Assembly (NCBI GenBank): GCA_034509425.1
Contig: JAVTVJ010000450.1
Coordinates: 496,001-560,000, forward strand
Direction: 5' to 3'
Length of the DNA stretch: 64,000 bases
From: Eopsaltria australis
Taxonomy: Eukaryota > Chordata > Aves > Passeriformes > Petroicidae
Shown here piece by piece: positions 50,176-60,652 of this stretch. The notes beneath the pieces were generated by a model that made no database searches, was not told where the DNA came from, and was given only the letters and a program-made list of their open reading frames with translations. Position 1 is the first letter of the stretch, and each line of letters starts with the position of its first letter. A program made the position numbers and the translations under genes.

Positions 50176-51814
50176 TCTTCACTCATATTTTTGAAGGGGG
50201 ATAATAGAAGTACTTGGAAACAGCTTATCCATGTCCATTTTGAGCACTGGGAAAAGACCAGCATGGAGAGCCAGCATGGAATATGGCGTGACACGTCATG
50301 TAGCTGCTTTAATCTGCACTGTAATTACAGTGACAATTTCTGCCTCTTGAAGCATCAGGATTGAAGTGGTTACCCTGAAGGAGAAAGAGAGTTAGTGGGA
50401 GAATTTCAACCAAACCTAGGCTGGGAAGTGCAGCACTTCCTCTGCATTGGATTAAAAGTGATCAGCATGGCCAAAGGGGTCCTGTGAGAGACAGGTAAGC
50501 AGGCTGAAAGGAAATTGGAAATATTAAAGGAACAAAGCTGGACTGGACAGAACTAGTTTTACAATTCCCTATTCATCTTTGATTTGGTAGCATTAGGTGG
50601 ACTGAAGGGGAGATTGAGCAGATTTATGCGTGAGAGCAAGACACTTTTCCACACCAATAAACCCCCTGAAATTAATTGGACCGCTCACAAAAGTGCCTGG
50701 GAATGTGAACTAGGCTGGCACATGTCAGCCCTCAGATCTGATCTTTGCTCAGCAATGCCAGGGCCAGGCTGCCTGGTGAACAGCCACAGCTCAGCCAGAA
50801 ATGGGAGCTCAGATCTGTGACCAGGTCAAGGTCTCTGTGGACACATCCTTGCTGAGGAGCATCTCAGCTCAGCTGAATTCACCATAGCAAGAAACAGATT
50901 GAAAATAAATCAAGGAAACTATTCTGAAGCGAAAGCAGAGATCAACCACAAGTTTGTGCTTGCCACAAACTGCTGTGCATTTGCTATGCCACGGAATTGT
51001 TTATGTGTATGCTTTTAGCTGGTGGCAAATGCTCTCAATGAGAACTCCCCTGGCCTGCAAGGAGGGAAACTTAAATTTAGGTTCTCCCATGTGTGCTGTG
51101 GGATAAGAGCACACAGCCAGGTGTCCACAGAGGCATGCTTGAGCTGAGGTGCCTGTTCACTGATTGCAAATGGGCTCCTGAGAAACCAAACCGTGTGAAA
51201 AATTCCCCTCATGTGTTGGTCTGGAAAGAAATAGCTTTGTTGTTGTTCCAGAGAATTAGTGAGCCAACAATGCAAAGCTTTGGAGGTGGTTACTGGGTTT
51301 TTACTGGAGTCTCTACGAGCTATACAAAGTCTGAAGACATTGTACGTACAGTACATCTTTAATAAGAAGGGAGCTCACAGTCTACCAAACTCTGCCAAAT
51401 AAACTTTTAATACATACTGTACTCCTCTCAGTAGTTGTCCATCTCTTCTTCATGGAATATCTAACAGCTCTAAAAATATTTTCTTGGAGGAGGATAGAAT
51501 TATCATTGTTATATGTCAATCAAGTATGGTTAATGAAGCAAAGCCAGCATGCTAGTATTGCACAAGGGGAAAAGCCTCCAGAACACAAAGTGGAACAACA
51601 AATGCCCTCAAAATTCTGCCGAAGGGATCAGGAAGCTCTGGATGCTGCATCGGTAGGATTCGTGTAGCTCTTAGGCGTCCTTGTACCACAGCAGGTTTGC
51701 TTTGCCTCTTCACTGCCACATTTCTCTCTCAAACAGGTAGGGAACTTCCAGACCATTGCAAAAAAGGAAAAAAAAAATTACAGCAGCTGCAGCAAAGTGT
51801 GGTACTATTCAATT
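50176..51814. other. Sequence immediately downstream of TAFA1; possible extended 3' UTR
   Basis: It is free of recognisable repeats from the CR1 end to the TAFA1 stop codon. ATTAAA hexamers on the minus strand at 51406-51411 and 51358-51363 would allow a longer 3' UTR. No coding exon is visible. Confidence 0.5.
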
Positions 51815-51831
51815 TCTTGAAGAGTGAGGCT

Positions 51832-51837
51832 TTTATT
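51832..51837 (-). terminator. Candidate second poly(A) signal of TAFA1
   Basis: The minus strand reads AATAAA about 355 nt after the stop codon, immediately downstream of the alternating TA tract. It could be an alternative end of the same 3' UTR. Use is inferred. Confidence 0.4.
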
Positions 51838-51845
51838 TCAAAATA

Positions 51846-51882
51846 TCATATATTAATATATATATATTTCTATATATATATA
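51846..51882. repeat. Alternating TA tract in TAFA1 3' UTR
   Basis: Two TA runs are separated by TTTC. Being self-complementary, they can fold back in the RNA. They lie just upstream (in transcript sense) of the second AATAAA. Confidence 0.9.
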
Positions 51883-51980
51883 CTTTAACTGGTATAAAGT
51901 AAATTGTAGATCCAAACTTATACTGTTGTTTGTACTTCACAATCTCGGAAACTTTACCAAAGGAACCACTTTCTTCATTT

Positions 51981-51986
51981 TTTATT
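51981..51986 (-). terminator. Candidate proximal poly(A) signal of TAFA1
   Basis: The minus strand reads AATAAA about 205 nt after the TAFA1 stop codon. A G/T-containing stretch follows 20-35 nt downstream, as expected for a cleavage site. Use is inferred, not shown. Confidence 0.45.
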
Positions 51987-52191
51987 TTCAGCTGTCAAAA
52001 ATCAGGGCCATTATTTCCACCGAATCCTTTCTTTCACACAGTAAAGCCACTGTTGTTTTCTGGTAAACAGTCAAAGTGCAAATAAGAAATCCATTTGGCT
52101 TGTAAATGCTGAGATGGTTTTAAACTTTCAATACTTTGTCCTCATAAATCAGCAGGGCTTTCACTGTCTCCTTGCAGACGTGGGCACTCTG

Positions 52192-52209
52192 TTAAGTCCT
52201 TGGGTGGAT
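52192..52209 (-). CDS. TAFA1: TAFA1 terminal coding exon (18 nt including stop)
   Basis: The minus strand reads ATCCACCCAAGGACTTAA, that is Ile-His-Pro-Arg-Thr-stop. This is the C-terminal tail that follows KIKTTR in TAFA1. It is preceded by a good acceptor, a pyrimidine-rich stretch ending CTCACTGCAG (AG at 52211-52210). The exon starts in phase 0, and the penultimate exon also ends on a complete codon, so the junction KIKTTR|IHPRT is in frame. The coding part is too short for any ORF finder. It is supported by order, strand, frame, splice site and exact peptide match together. The exon continues leftwards as 3' UTR. Confidence 0.95.
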   Translation of the reverse strand: MHPRT

Positions 52210-52470
52210 CTGCAGTGAGAAAATGGGAAAAAGCCAGTTATGCATAATATGGTATTTTTTAAATATATTCTTTTGGGAAAGAAAGACCCAGGCTCTGTGT
52301 TATGTAGCTGATTGATATAGCTGAGTTTAAATGCAATACTGGAGGGATGTGTGTCTTTTAGCACTGTAAGGGTGTAAAAATATGCAAGAGACAGATCCTG
52401 AGCCAGCTGCTGCCTCTGCCTTGGGAGATGCTGGCTGTGCTTTAACCACTGGGCTGGTGGTGCTGGAGAT

Positions 52471-52800
52471 CTCAGAATCACAGAATATCTTGGTTTGGCA
52501 GAGACACCTTCCACCGTCCCAGGGTGCTCCAAGCCCCATCCAGCCTGGCCTTGGACACTTCCAGGGATGGGGCAGCCACAGCTTCTCTGGGTAACCTGTG
52601 CCAGGGCCTGCCCACCCTTACAGGGAAGAATTCCTTCTTAATATCCAATCTAAACCTACTGCCTGTCAGTCTGAAGCCATTCCCCCTTGCGCTGTCACCT
52701 AATGCCCTCATAAAGAGTCTCTCCCCATCTTGTAGGAGCCCTTCAAGTAAAGAAGGACATGCCAGGAGAGCTTTGGGCCTGGAGCTGTGCTCACCCCAGC
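52471..52800 (-). mobile_element. CR1 LINE fragment inside the TAFA1 last intron
   Basis: This inverted CR1 starts at its tail (CAGAATCACAGAATATCTTG). It is followed by a small internal loss, then CCATCCAGCCTGGCCTTGGA, CTTCTCTGGGTAACCTGTGC, AATATCCAATCTAAACCTAC and AAGCCATTCCCCCTTGCGCT, and fades out in the segment upstream of 52800. It lies in the sense direction of the host gene, about 260 bp upstream of the last TAFA1 exon. Confidence 0.93.
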
Positions 52801-53212
52801 CTTCCACCCTCCCCTTCCCGAGGTGATTCCAGTGACTTCTGCTGGACAAGACAAGCAGCAGCATCCACCTTTCAGGTTGGTTTGGAACCACACCGACCCC
52901 ACGTACTCAGAGGGCAGGGTAGGAGTGACTGGCCATAGCAGCTACTCCATCTCCTCACCTTGGGTGAGATAACACACCCTGCACAGACCAAAACCCATCC
53001 CTCTTTGTGGCTGCCACCAAAATTGATCCGAGTGCTGCACAAAGGTTGCAAGAGGAAACACCAACACCCATGAGTTTTTTTTTTTCTGATGAAACTAACT
53101 GGGTGACAGCAAAAACAGTGCTCTCAGGGAGATGCTTTTGTTATGCTTTTGTTTCTTTCCTGTACTGATACGCCCACAAGGGGTTCAGCCCTTTGCCAGG
53201 CACCTGGGTCAG

Positions 53213-53253
53213 CAGTGAAACTCACATTGACTGGAATAGGATCAGGCTTGGCC
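53213..53253. repeat. Palindromic interspersed repeat, copy C (half-element)
   Basis: The words GTGAAACTCACATTGACTGG and AATAGGATCAGGCTTGGCC correspond to one arm of the same kind of repeat (usual form CTCCCATTGACTTCAATGGG then AGCAGGATCAGGCC). Only one arm is visible. Confidence 0.5.
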
Positions 53254-53341
53254 ATTAAATCAGGGCTACAGATTATGATCTTAGCACGAGGTGATTAAAT
53301 GCAGCAGTAAATATTGGAGCAAGAGAGATTTACATGAGATC

Positions 53342-53569
53342 CAGCTGGTTCAAACTGAATGAAACTGAATCCCACCAGTTGAAACTGAAATAAATGGTTT
53401 AAACCAGGTTAAACTGGTCAAAACAGGATAAAAATGGTAAAAATCAGTTTAAACCAGTTCAAACCAAATCAAACCTGTCAAAACCAATTCAAACTAGCTC
53501 AAACTGGTCAGAAACAGTTCAGATGGGGCAAAACTGGTACAAACTGGTTAAACCTGGTCAAACCAGGCT
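53342..53569. repeat. Degenerate 10-bp-period minisatellite, about 22 units
   Basis: Successive decamers include CAAACTGAAT, GAAACTGAAT, AAACCAGGTT, AAACTGGTCA, AAACCAGTTC, AAACCTGTCA, AAACCAATTC, AAACTGGTAC and AAACTGGTTA. Each has an A3-A4 run at the same phase, followed by a CTGGT or CCAGT core; these two cores are inverse complements. The register holds through nearly the whole array with almost no indels. It lies within the last TAFA1 intron. Confidence 0.93.
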
Positions 53570-53821
53570 GTAGCACAAGGCACAGGCTGAGAAACTGGAG
53601 AGGGGATTTGACCTGAACTTCTCTGCCCATTCCCAATTTAACACATTAATTTCCATGCTCCAGGATATCAGCAGCATCCAGCCCAAGATGCTGCTCTTCT
53701 ATTTCCACTGGTGCCATTGCTGTGCTGAAAGTGGTGATGTGACCTCCAGCAGGTCCTAGTACAGCTCCAAGGGCCCCATATTTTTAAGGAAAGCATTGAA
53801 AGTTATGTTCTTATATAAATT

Positions 53822-53853
53822 AAAAAAAAAAAAAAAAGAGAAAAAGAAAAGGG
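53822..53853. repeat. A16 run with purine-rich extension
   Basis: Sixteen A residues followed by an AG-only stretch, in the last TAFA1 intron. Confidence 0.95.
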
Positions 53854-54177
53854 AGTGTCAAGGGATTAAAAAAACATTGAAACTGCTACAAAAACTGAAT
53901 GACAAAATGATTTCTTTCCAGTGTTTGTCGCCTGCCTGACCATCAATAGATAACAAATCGATTTAAGGAAGCTGTGAGCTTTATAACTCTGGCTTTAAAA
54001 ATGTAATTAGTGAGCTGTGCTAAAGGGCTAAACACAGAAATAAATGCATGTAAAGGATGGAATCAAGAATATGCTGGTAAAGACTTCACTGAGTCTGTTG
54101 TCCACCTCCTTCAGACACTTATCAGTATTGATCACACCTGAGACCCAACCATGAAGTTATGCACTACCCTAGAAAAT

Positions 54178-54235
54178 TATATATATGGTGTATATCCACG
54201 TATTCATATATATATATATACATATACACATGCTT
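54178..54235. repeat. Alternating TA-rich tract in TAFA1 last intron
   Basis: Low-complexity TATATA/CATATACACA sequence. Confidence 0.9.
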
Positions 54236-54600
54236 ATGTGTGATTTACTGTGGGCCTGGAAAAACGTCCTGATGGGTGTCTTAATCCCAAGAGTCATAAA
54301 TGTGAATGTTCTCCTTGTCAGGACAGCAGCTGCCTAACGTAAATGTACTTAGTGTAAGGAAAAGCCTTCATTAAAGCAGTTTACAGTTTACAGCCTATGG
54401 AGACTTGCTGGAGCTTTCTGCCTAATCACCACAGAGAGAACTGGGATGTTGACTGATTTGTCTTGTTTCTTCTGCTTTTTAACTCCCTTAACTACTCAAA
54501 TTAGACACACATGGCCCAGTCTTGGAACCTGGGTTGTGGTCAGGGCAGATCACATTGTAATCTCGTTCTCTGCTGCCATCTGAAATGGCAAAACAAAGGC

Positions 54601-54614
54601 AAAAAAAAAAAAAA
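54601..54614. repeat. A14 homopolymer
   Basis: Fourteen A residues in the last TAFA1 intron. Confidence 0.95.
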
Positions 54615-56576
54615 TAAAGCCTGTTTCAGGATCTGATTGCTTCTATTATTTTATATTTCTGTTGCTAGACTTGACACAGTGGCACGGATTGGAGCAAAGT
54701 TTCAGGGACTAAGAAGTAGAATTTTTCCTCAGAAAATGCAAGAGGCAGTTGCTGAGTGCATCATGTCATGTTGCCTTTGTCAGCTGGGCTCTGTAATGAT
54801 ATTTTAAAGCAACAAAGCAAAATTCTACTGGAAGCAGCACCATAAGGTACTCCCCTCACAAGCTAATTAAAATAACTCCTGTGGGTAAATGAAGAAATAT
54901 TTTTTCAGTTATGAGCGCTCACTCTGCAAGTATTTAATTTAAATGAAATACAATAATGCATGCTGAATAGATTGGACCATACATCTGCATATTAATGTAG
55001 CTGCTAAATTTCTAGCAATCACTTCTATCGCCTAAAACTAGTTTATGTGATGAGGACTGGGGGAGTTAAGAGAAGGACAGCTCTGAAGAAAGAAAATGCA
55101 ATTCCTCAATTATATAACTTGTAGGCAGACCGCAGAAGGGCTGAATTATTGTGCAAGATACTTCATGTTGCTTCTTCTACATCACTTTCTTCCATTTTAA
55201 CTCCCCAGTTGCCTCACTGGAAAGGACATGCAGCAAATTTGTGGTTTGGGATTTTTAAATTTCGCTGCAAGACACATTCATTAGGAAACAACCTTCCAGT
55301 GGTGCTGCAGTGGACAGAGAGAGATTTGCAGGAACAACTCTGCAGGAAGAAACGGAGTCAGGGAATCCCAGTTTCCTCCATCCTTCCTCCTCTTCTCTGG
55401 GAGGTGACAGATCGTATGGATATTGATTTTGGGGGTCCCTTACTGCTTCCTACAAAGAAAACCTCCTAAGTTAGTAAGGAGATCTCCCAATATTTTATTG
55501 TGTGGGTGTGGCAGAAGTCCCTGCTCCAGAAATGAGGGCTGCAACACAAATCATTCAGCCTGGGGTAGGTCCTATGGAGGGAAAGAAAAGTATTCAGGTG
55601 GTGTGGGGATCAATTAAGGTAAAATCTCCTCCTTCAACAGAAGGCCTAGAAGATGTGAAAAATGACTGGAGTTAGGATGGGAGAGAAAGGAAGAAGCCAG
55701 GAAATCACAACACTAAGTTGCACATTCCTGTGAATTAGCAGCTGGGCATGACTATATAAAATTTCCTATCAAACAGGGAAAAATTTATTGAAAATTCACT
55801 CCTTTTTCATTTAGCAGGTGTCAAAAGCTATTTTTCAATTCACTTCGTTTCAAGAAAATGAAAATTTATGTATTTATAAAAACATTTTGAGTTGACAACC
55901 ATGTAATTTTCTTGGAAAAAAATTTCAATTGTGGTATGCAAATGAGTTAATTAAAATTGTTGAATTCAGGTAGAGGTGGCAGTTTTGAGACAATGGTTGT
56001 GAAACAGTCACACAATGCAAAAGGAAAACTTCAGTCTATTTCTGAAAAACACTTTTATTCCCAAGGTAATCTCATAGAGGGAGTTTAGGCAGCTCATTCA
56101 CAGCCTCTCTTTGCAGCCCTGTCTCTGCCTTTTTCTGGCTGGTGTGGTGAAAGCTGTTGTCACCTGTTGGCCTGTGTTACCTGAACCTGCAGCAGCTCAA
56201 GAGCTTCTCACTTTGAGTTTGTGGGCTTGGAGCTGCTCTGAAGAGAGACCCGCAGTGCAAACGGGGAGTGGAGTCCTCTGCTGCAAAGAACTTGCACAGC
56301 TGTTAATCCAGATGTGCTCTGGAACAGCCAAGGAATGGATATAGGATCCAGCAGATCCCTCTGAGCTGATATTCTTCCCTTTGGCCACCAGAAAGGGACT
56401 CAGTGATGAGCATTAGGGCTTTTTTGAGGTGACAATGTCTGTAAGAGAGTGACCTGGCAATTCAGCAGCTCCAGCCTGCTGGTTACCAAGCCTGCACCCA
56501 GCTGACCTGAGAGATCCAGCTGAATTTTCACCAAATTATGGCCAGAAGCACTGGGTGATCATGACAGCGGTTTTTA

Positions 56577-56945
<369 letters not shown>

Positions 56946-57243
56946 TTACTTGTTTGGCATCCTGTATTGCCTGAGACAGTGCACTGCTTGCCACAGCCTC
57001 CTCACACAGGAGATCCTGTCTGCTCCCATGCTGTGGCTGCAGGGAAAGCTGTGATGGACCAAAGGACCCTCCAGCCTCACAGCCCCTCTCCCTGAGTGCC
57101 AATCTGATCTTCATGGACGTGTACAAGAACAAGGCAAGTCTGGCATTATTTTCTTCAGAATATTCTCCAGCTCTTCAGGACTTCTGGCTCGCTGTACTCC
57201 AGATAAAACTCTCTCTGCTTTGCTTTCAGGACCTGCAGCTGGA

Positions 57244-57259
57244 TTTTTTTTTTTTTTTT
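57244..57259. repeat. T16 homopolymer
   Basis: Sixteen T residues in the TAFA1 intron upstream of the penultimate exon. Confidence 0.95.
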
Positions 57260-58802
57260 ACTACAAATCTGTCCACAATTATTTGAACCCAGGGAGACTT
57301 TTAGCTTTCCCAGTATGCCATCACATTTCCCAGGGTGCACCACAACTAGAAACAGAGGGTAAGGTAACACTAAACAGCAACAGAAGGTGTTTGTTGAGAC
57401 ACAGTTATGAATTTTATAGAAACCATATTATCTCTAGGTGTAACTTTTAATTCACAAATATTTAACATTGTAAATAATGGCAGTGTTTGGACCCTGTTGT
57501 TTGAATTTAATTGGCACACATGTTTACAACCTTGAATGTACCTTAATGAAGTTTCTTGCCTGGGAATTGGTATCTGACTATATCCTTAGCTGTATCTTAA
57601 TGACATTTTTTATCTGGGGAACTTGGTAAACTTTAGCTAACCTTGCAACTGTGACAAGCTGGTTCATGAGTGGCTCTTTCTGTGGTTTGCTTTCTCTGGC
57701 AAGAATTAATTTCATGGTTGCACTCAGGAAGCCTGTCAAAGCTTTCTGCACAGTCACTCAAAGAGAGATGCTTAACCCATTCATATCATCCCTCAGGCTG
57801 CTTCCATCCCACAAAATACCTTTGAAGCAGCTGCCTATCTTATACATATATTAATATATATGCACACCAGCTGTCTGCCATTCAGCTCTGGTAAATGCCC
57901 TGTTGTGCATGCATTGATTTAAGGACATAACAGAGCTTATAATTAAATTCTTGAATATAGAATTGAATAGAATAGTTCAGTTTGAGGGGCTCTACAATGA
58001 TCATATAGCTCTCAGTGTTGTCTTTCCTGATTCTTCCCACAGCTTGTATCTGATTTTTATCGTATAAAATATCGTTTCTCCATATATACAAGACACAAAA
58101 AAGCCCTTTACACCTGTGCTGGCAAGGCAGCTTAATGATGCCATTCACACACCTTTTTCAGAAGGATATCATTAATGCTGCTAACAGAGAAAAAAAAAGA
58201 TATCTCTCTTTGCTATGCATGAAAAGGCATGAGGGCTGAATCTGTGCTCTAATAATAGATTGTGCAGTGGGCAAACTGAAATACCATACCCTACTAAATA
58301 CTGGCCTTCACAGGAATCAACAGGGCAGAGCATCCTCAGGATGCGTGACAAGAATCCTGTGACATGGAATCAAAAGTGATGTTCATAATTATTTACCAGG
58401 AGCTGTAGCATTCAGTAACCACGGAGAAGGATCCTACAGTGCCAGGTACTAAACCCCACAAACCTGAACACCCTGGCCTGGGGAGTTTACAGTGTAAAAC
58501 AGAGATATGAGGTGAATGCAGACTGAGAGGCAGCGTGGAGAAGCAGCGCTGTTCATAGCAATTAAAATGATCTTGCTACTCATTAATGCTGTTGAACACA
58601 GCCCAAGTGTTCAGATCTTGACCTTGAAAAATAATCAAATGCAAAGTCAGTGCTGAACCTTAATGGCAGCTGATTCATGTAGTGGTTTATAGGTTTTAGT
58701 ATATACATATATATTTTTAAAATTAATTTGTGATCACAGTGCAATTACAGCCAAATGTCCATCAATGAGCACCCTCACCTGGGCTGAAGACCAGGCTCCT
58801 TT

Positions 58803-58885
58803 ATAATGGGGGAAACTAATGGGGGAAATTTGCAAAGCTCCTCTTTGTCTCTAATATCTAATATCCTCTTCGTCTCTAATATCTA
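58803..58885. repeat. Two adjacent short tandem duplications
   Basis: The first is a 13-bp unit (AATGGGGGAAACT, then AATGGGGGAAATT) near 58804-58830. The second is a 25-bp unit (CCTCTTTGTCTCTAATATCT onwards) at 58840-58864, partly repeated at 58865-58885. Confidence 0.85.
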
Positions 58886-60638
58886 AGTCTGAGGCACTAC
58901 AAAGCTCACTGTGTGTCCTCAACCCCACACCATGGCAGGGGCATCCAAAACCCAAAGAAAATTCCTTTCTTTGAATCTTGTGTTTATAGGTTTTCTCTTC
59001 TATTAAGAGCCTTTTAATCTTTAGGACCAGGTGTCTTTCTTGGGCACTGCTGATCCTTTGAGTTCTGCTTGATTTCAAAGTTTTACACCTCCAGCCCTGT
59101 TCACAGAGGGAGAAAAAAGCTTTAACATGAATCACAGTTTGCAGCATTTGAAGTTGGGCCCACCTGGACTAGGAGGGGAGAAACCTCCCCCAGGGAAGTG
59201 ATGCAGCTTCTCTGTGTTTAGGTAATGTCACTCTGAGATGAGCTGGAGCAGTCTGTGAGAGAGGGAATTGCTCAGTTTAAAATGCTTCATCTCAGGATGG
59301 TTTTTATTGAAGAACTCCCAGATCCCGAGGAACCTGAGCTTCTCAGTGACCTGAGCCACTCATCCTGGGTGAGAATTAGAGATTCCTGTTAATCACCAGG
59401 CAGCACAGGCTGTGAGTGCTCACATCATGCTGAATTGGACACCTGTAGCATTCTGGAGTGCTGCTTGTTGTGTTCTTCTCACTGTCTGGGGAATACACAG
59501 AGCACAAGAGTTTCTTCGTGCAAGGCTGAATTGACTGAGACAGATCCCTCTGCCATGGGGAAAGGAAAAGGATGTGGGATAGAAGAGCTTTGACTATTCC
59601 TGCTTTGCTTGTGTTTTGCTTCAGTGCTTTTTTTTTCCTTTTCCCCATCTCCTTCTAGGTTAAATAAGGGATTGTCTATATTTGAACTATCTCCAAGAAA
59701 ATGCCTCTTCTATAAGAATGTTAAACCCCTGATATATCACCAATGGAGATGGGAAAAAAGCAACTTTCTTCAGGAAATTATTGAGGTTTTCTTTTCAGGT
59801 CAATTCACACTGTTTTAAAAATTCTTTGTTTGCAAAACCATAGAATAATTTTGATCAAAATATGTAACTTTTGATGTATTTAGTCTGCATGGATTAACAC
59901 ACACAAAAAAGCATTTTGTTGAAAAGGCATTTGCAAATCATGGGCTCCAGAGAAATAAATTACAGATAAGAAATCTGGAGATCAGATAGAATACAGAGAA
60001 AAAACAATAGAATAGCTTATATTTTCTCATGTTTACACAATTCTACTGCATTTCAAAATACATTTGATCCCAAACATAATGCCCAAATCCTTAGGTGGCT
60101 GCAGGGAGCTGCCAGTTTAGTTGGATTCAGTGGGATTCAGCCTTCAAAGTTCATGAGAACCTTTGGAGGCTGCACAAGGGTAGTGACCGTGCTGTGATTT
60201 GCTCTTGTGCATCATCTGGAGCACAGAGTTTTGAAGGATGAAGGCAGCTGGCTGGGGAAGTCTTCCCTTTGAATTTCAGTATCAAAGCATTCTATTAAGG
60301 GGCAGTAGAAATGCACTGAACACCTTCATACACCTGAAAGATCAAATCAACATGGAAACACTAATTGTTCAATCATTTTCCTTTTGAGTTGAACAAAGTT
60401 TGGAAAAAATACACAATCCATTTGATTAAAGCTGCCCGTTGGAACTCCTGAATTTATGATATTTCACATTTCTCAGTCTTCAAGTTCTTGCATTAAACTG
60501 AAGCTACTCAGTTCCTCAAAGCCATTTTACAGGTGATTAACAGGACATGGACAGAGAAAATATCCCCACACAGCCCAGACACTCACAGGCAATTCCTTGT
60601 CATTTTTACTACTCCTGACTGTAAAGGAAATGTAAAGA

Positions 60639-60652
60639 TTTTTTTTTTTTTT
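60639..60652. repeat. T14 homopolymer
   Basis: Fourteen T residues followed by CAG on the plus strand. The resemblance to a splice acceptor is on the strand opposite TAFA1 and no open frame follows. Confidence 0.95.

Larger units (their letters stand above)
51815..52191 (-). other. TAFA1: TAFA1 3' untranslated region (left limit approximate)
   Basis: This follows the TAFA1 stop codon directly on the minus strand. It is A+T-rich, contains no recognisable repeat family apart from an alternating TA tract at 51846-51882, and carries two AATAAA hexamers. The left limit is placed just past the second hexamer. The true transcript may end earlier or run considerably further left, because weaker ATTAAA hexamers occur at 51406-51411 and 51358-51363. 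RNA-seq or 3'-end reads would decide. Confidence 0.7.

Noticed and set aside
1..51800. Search for the neighbouring paralogue TAFA4 on the plus strand
   Set aside because: No KWWC-type exon was seen. TAFA4 is expected tail-to-tail with TAFA1 in amniotes but lies outside this window, or only its tiny last exon could be present unseen.
52478..52891. 137-codon minus-strand open frame in TAFA1 intron
   Set aside because: Most of it lies in the noncoding 3' part of a CR1 element; it is not an exon.
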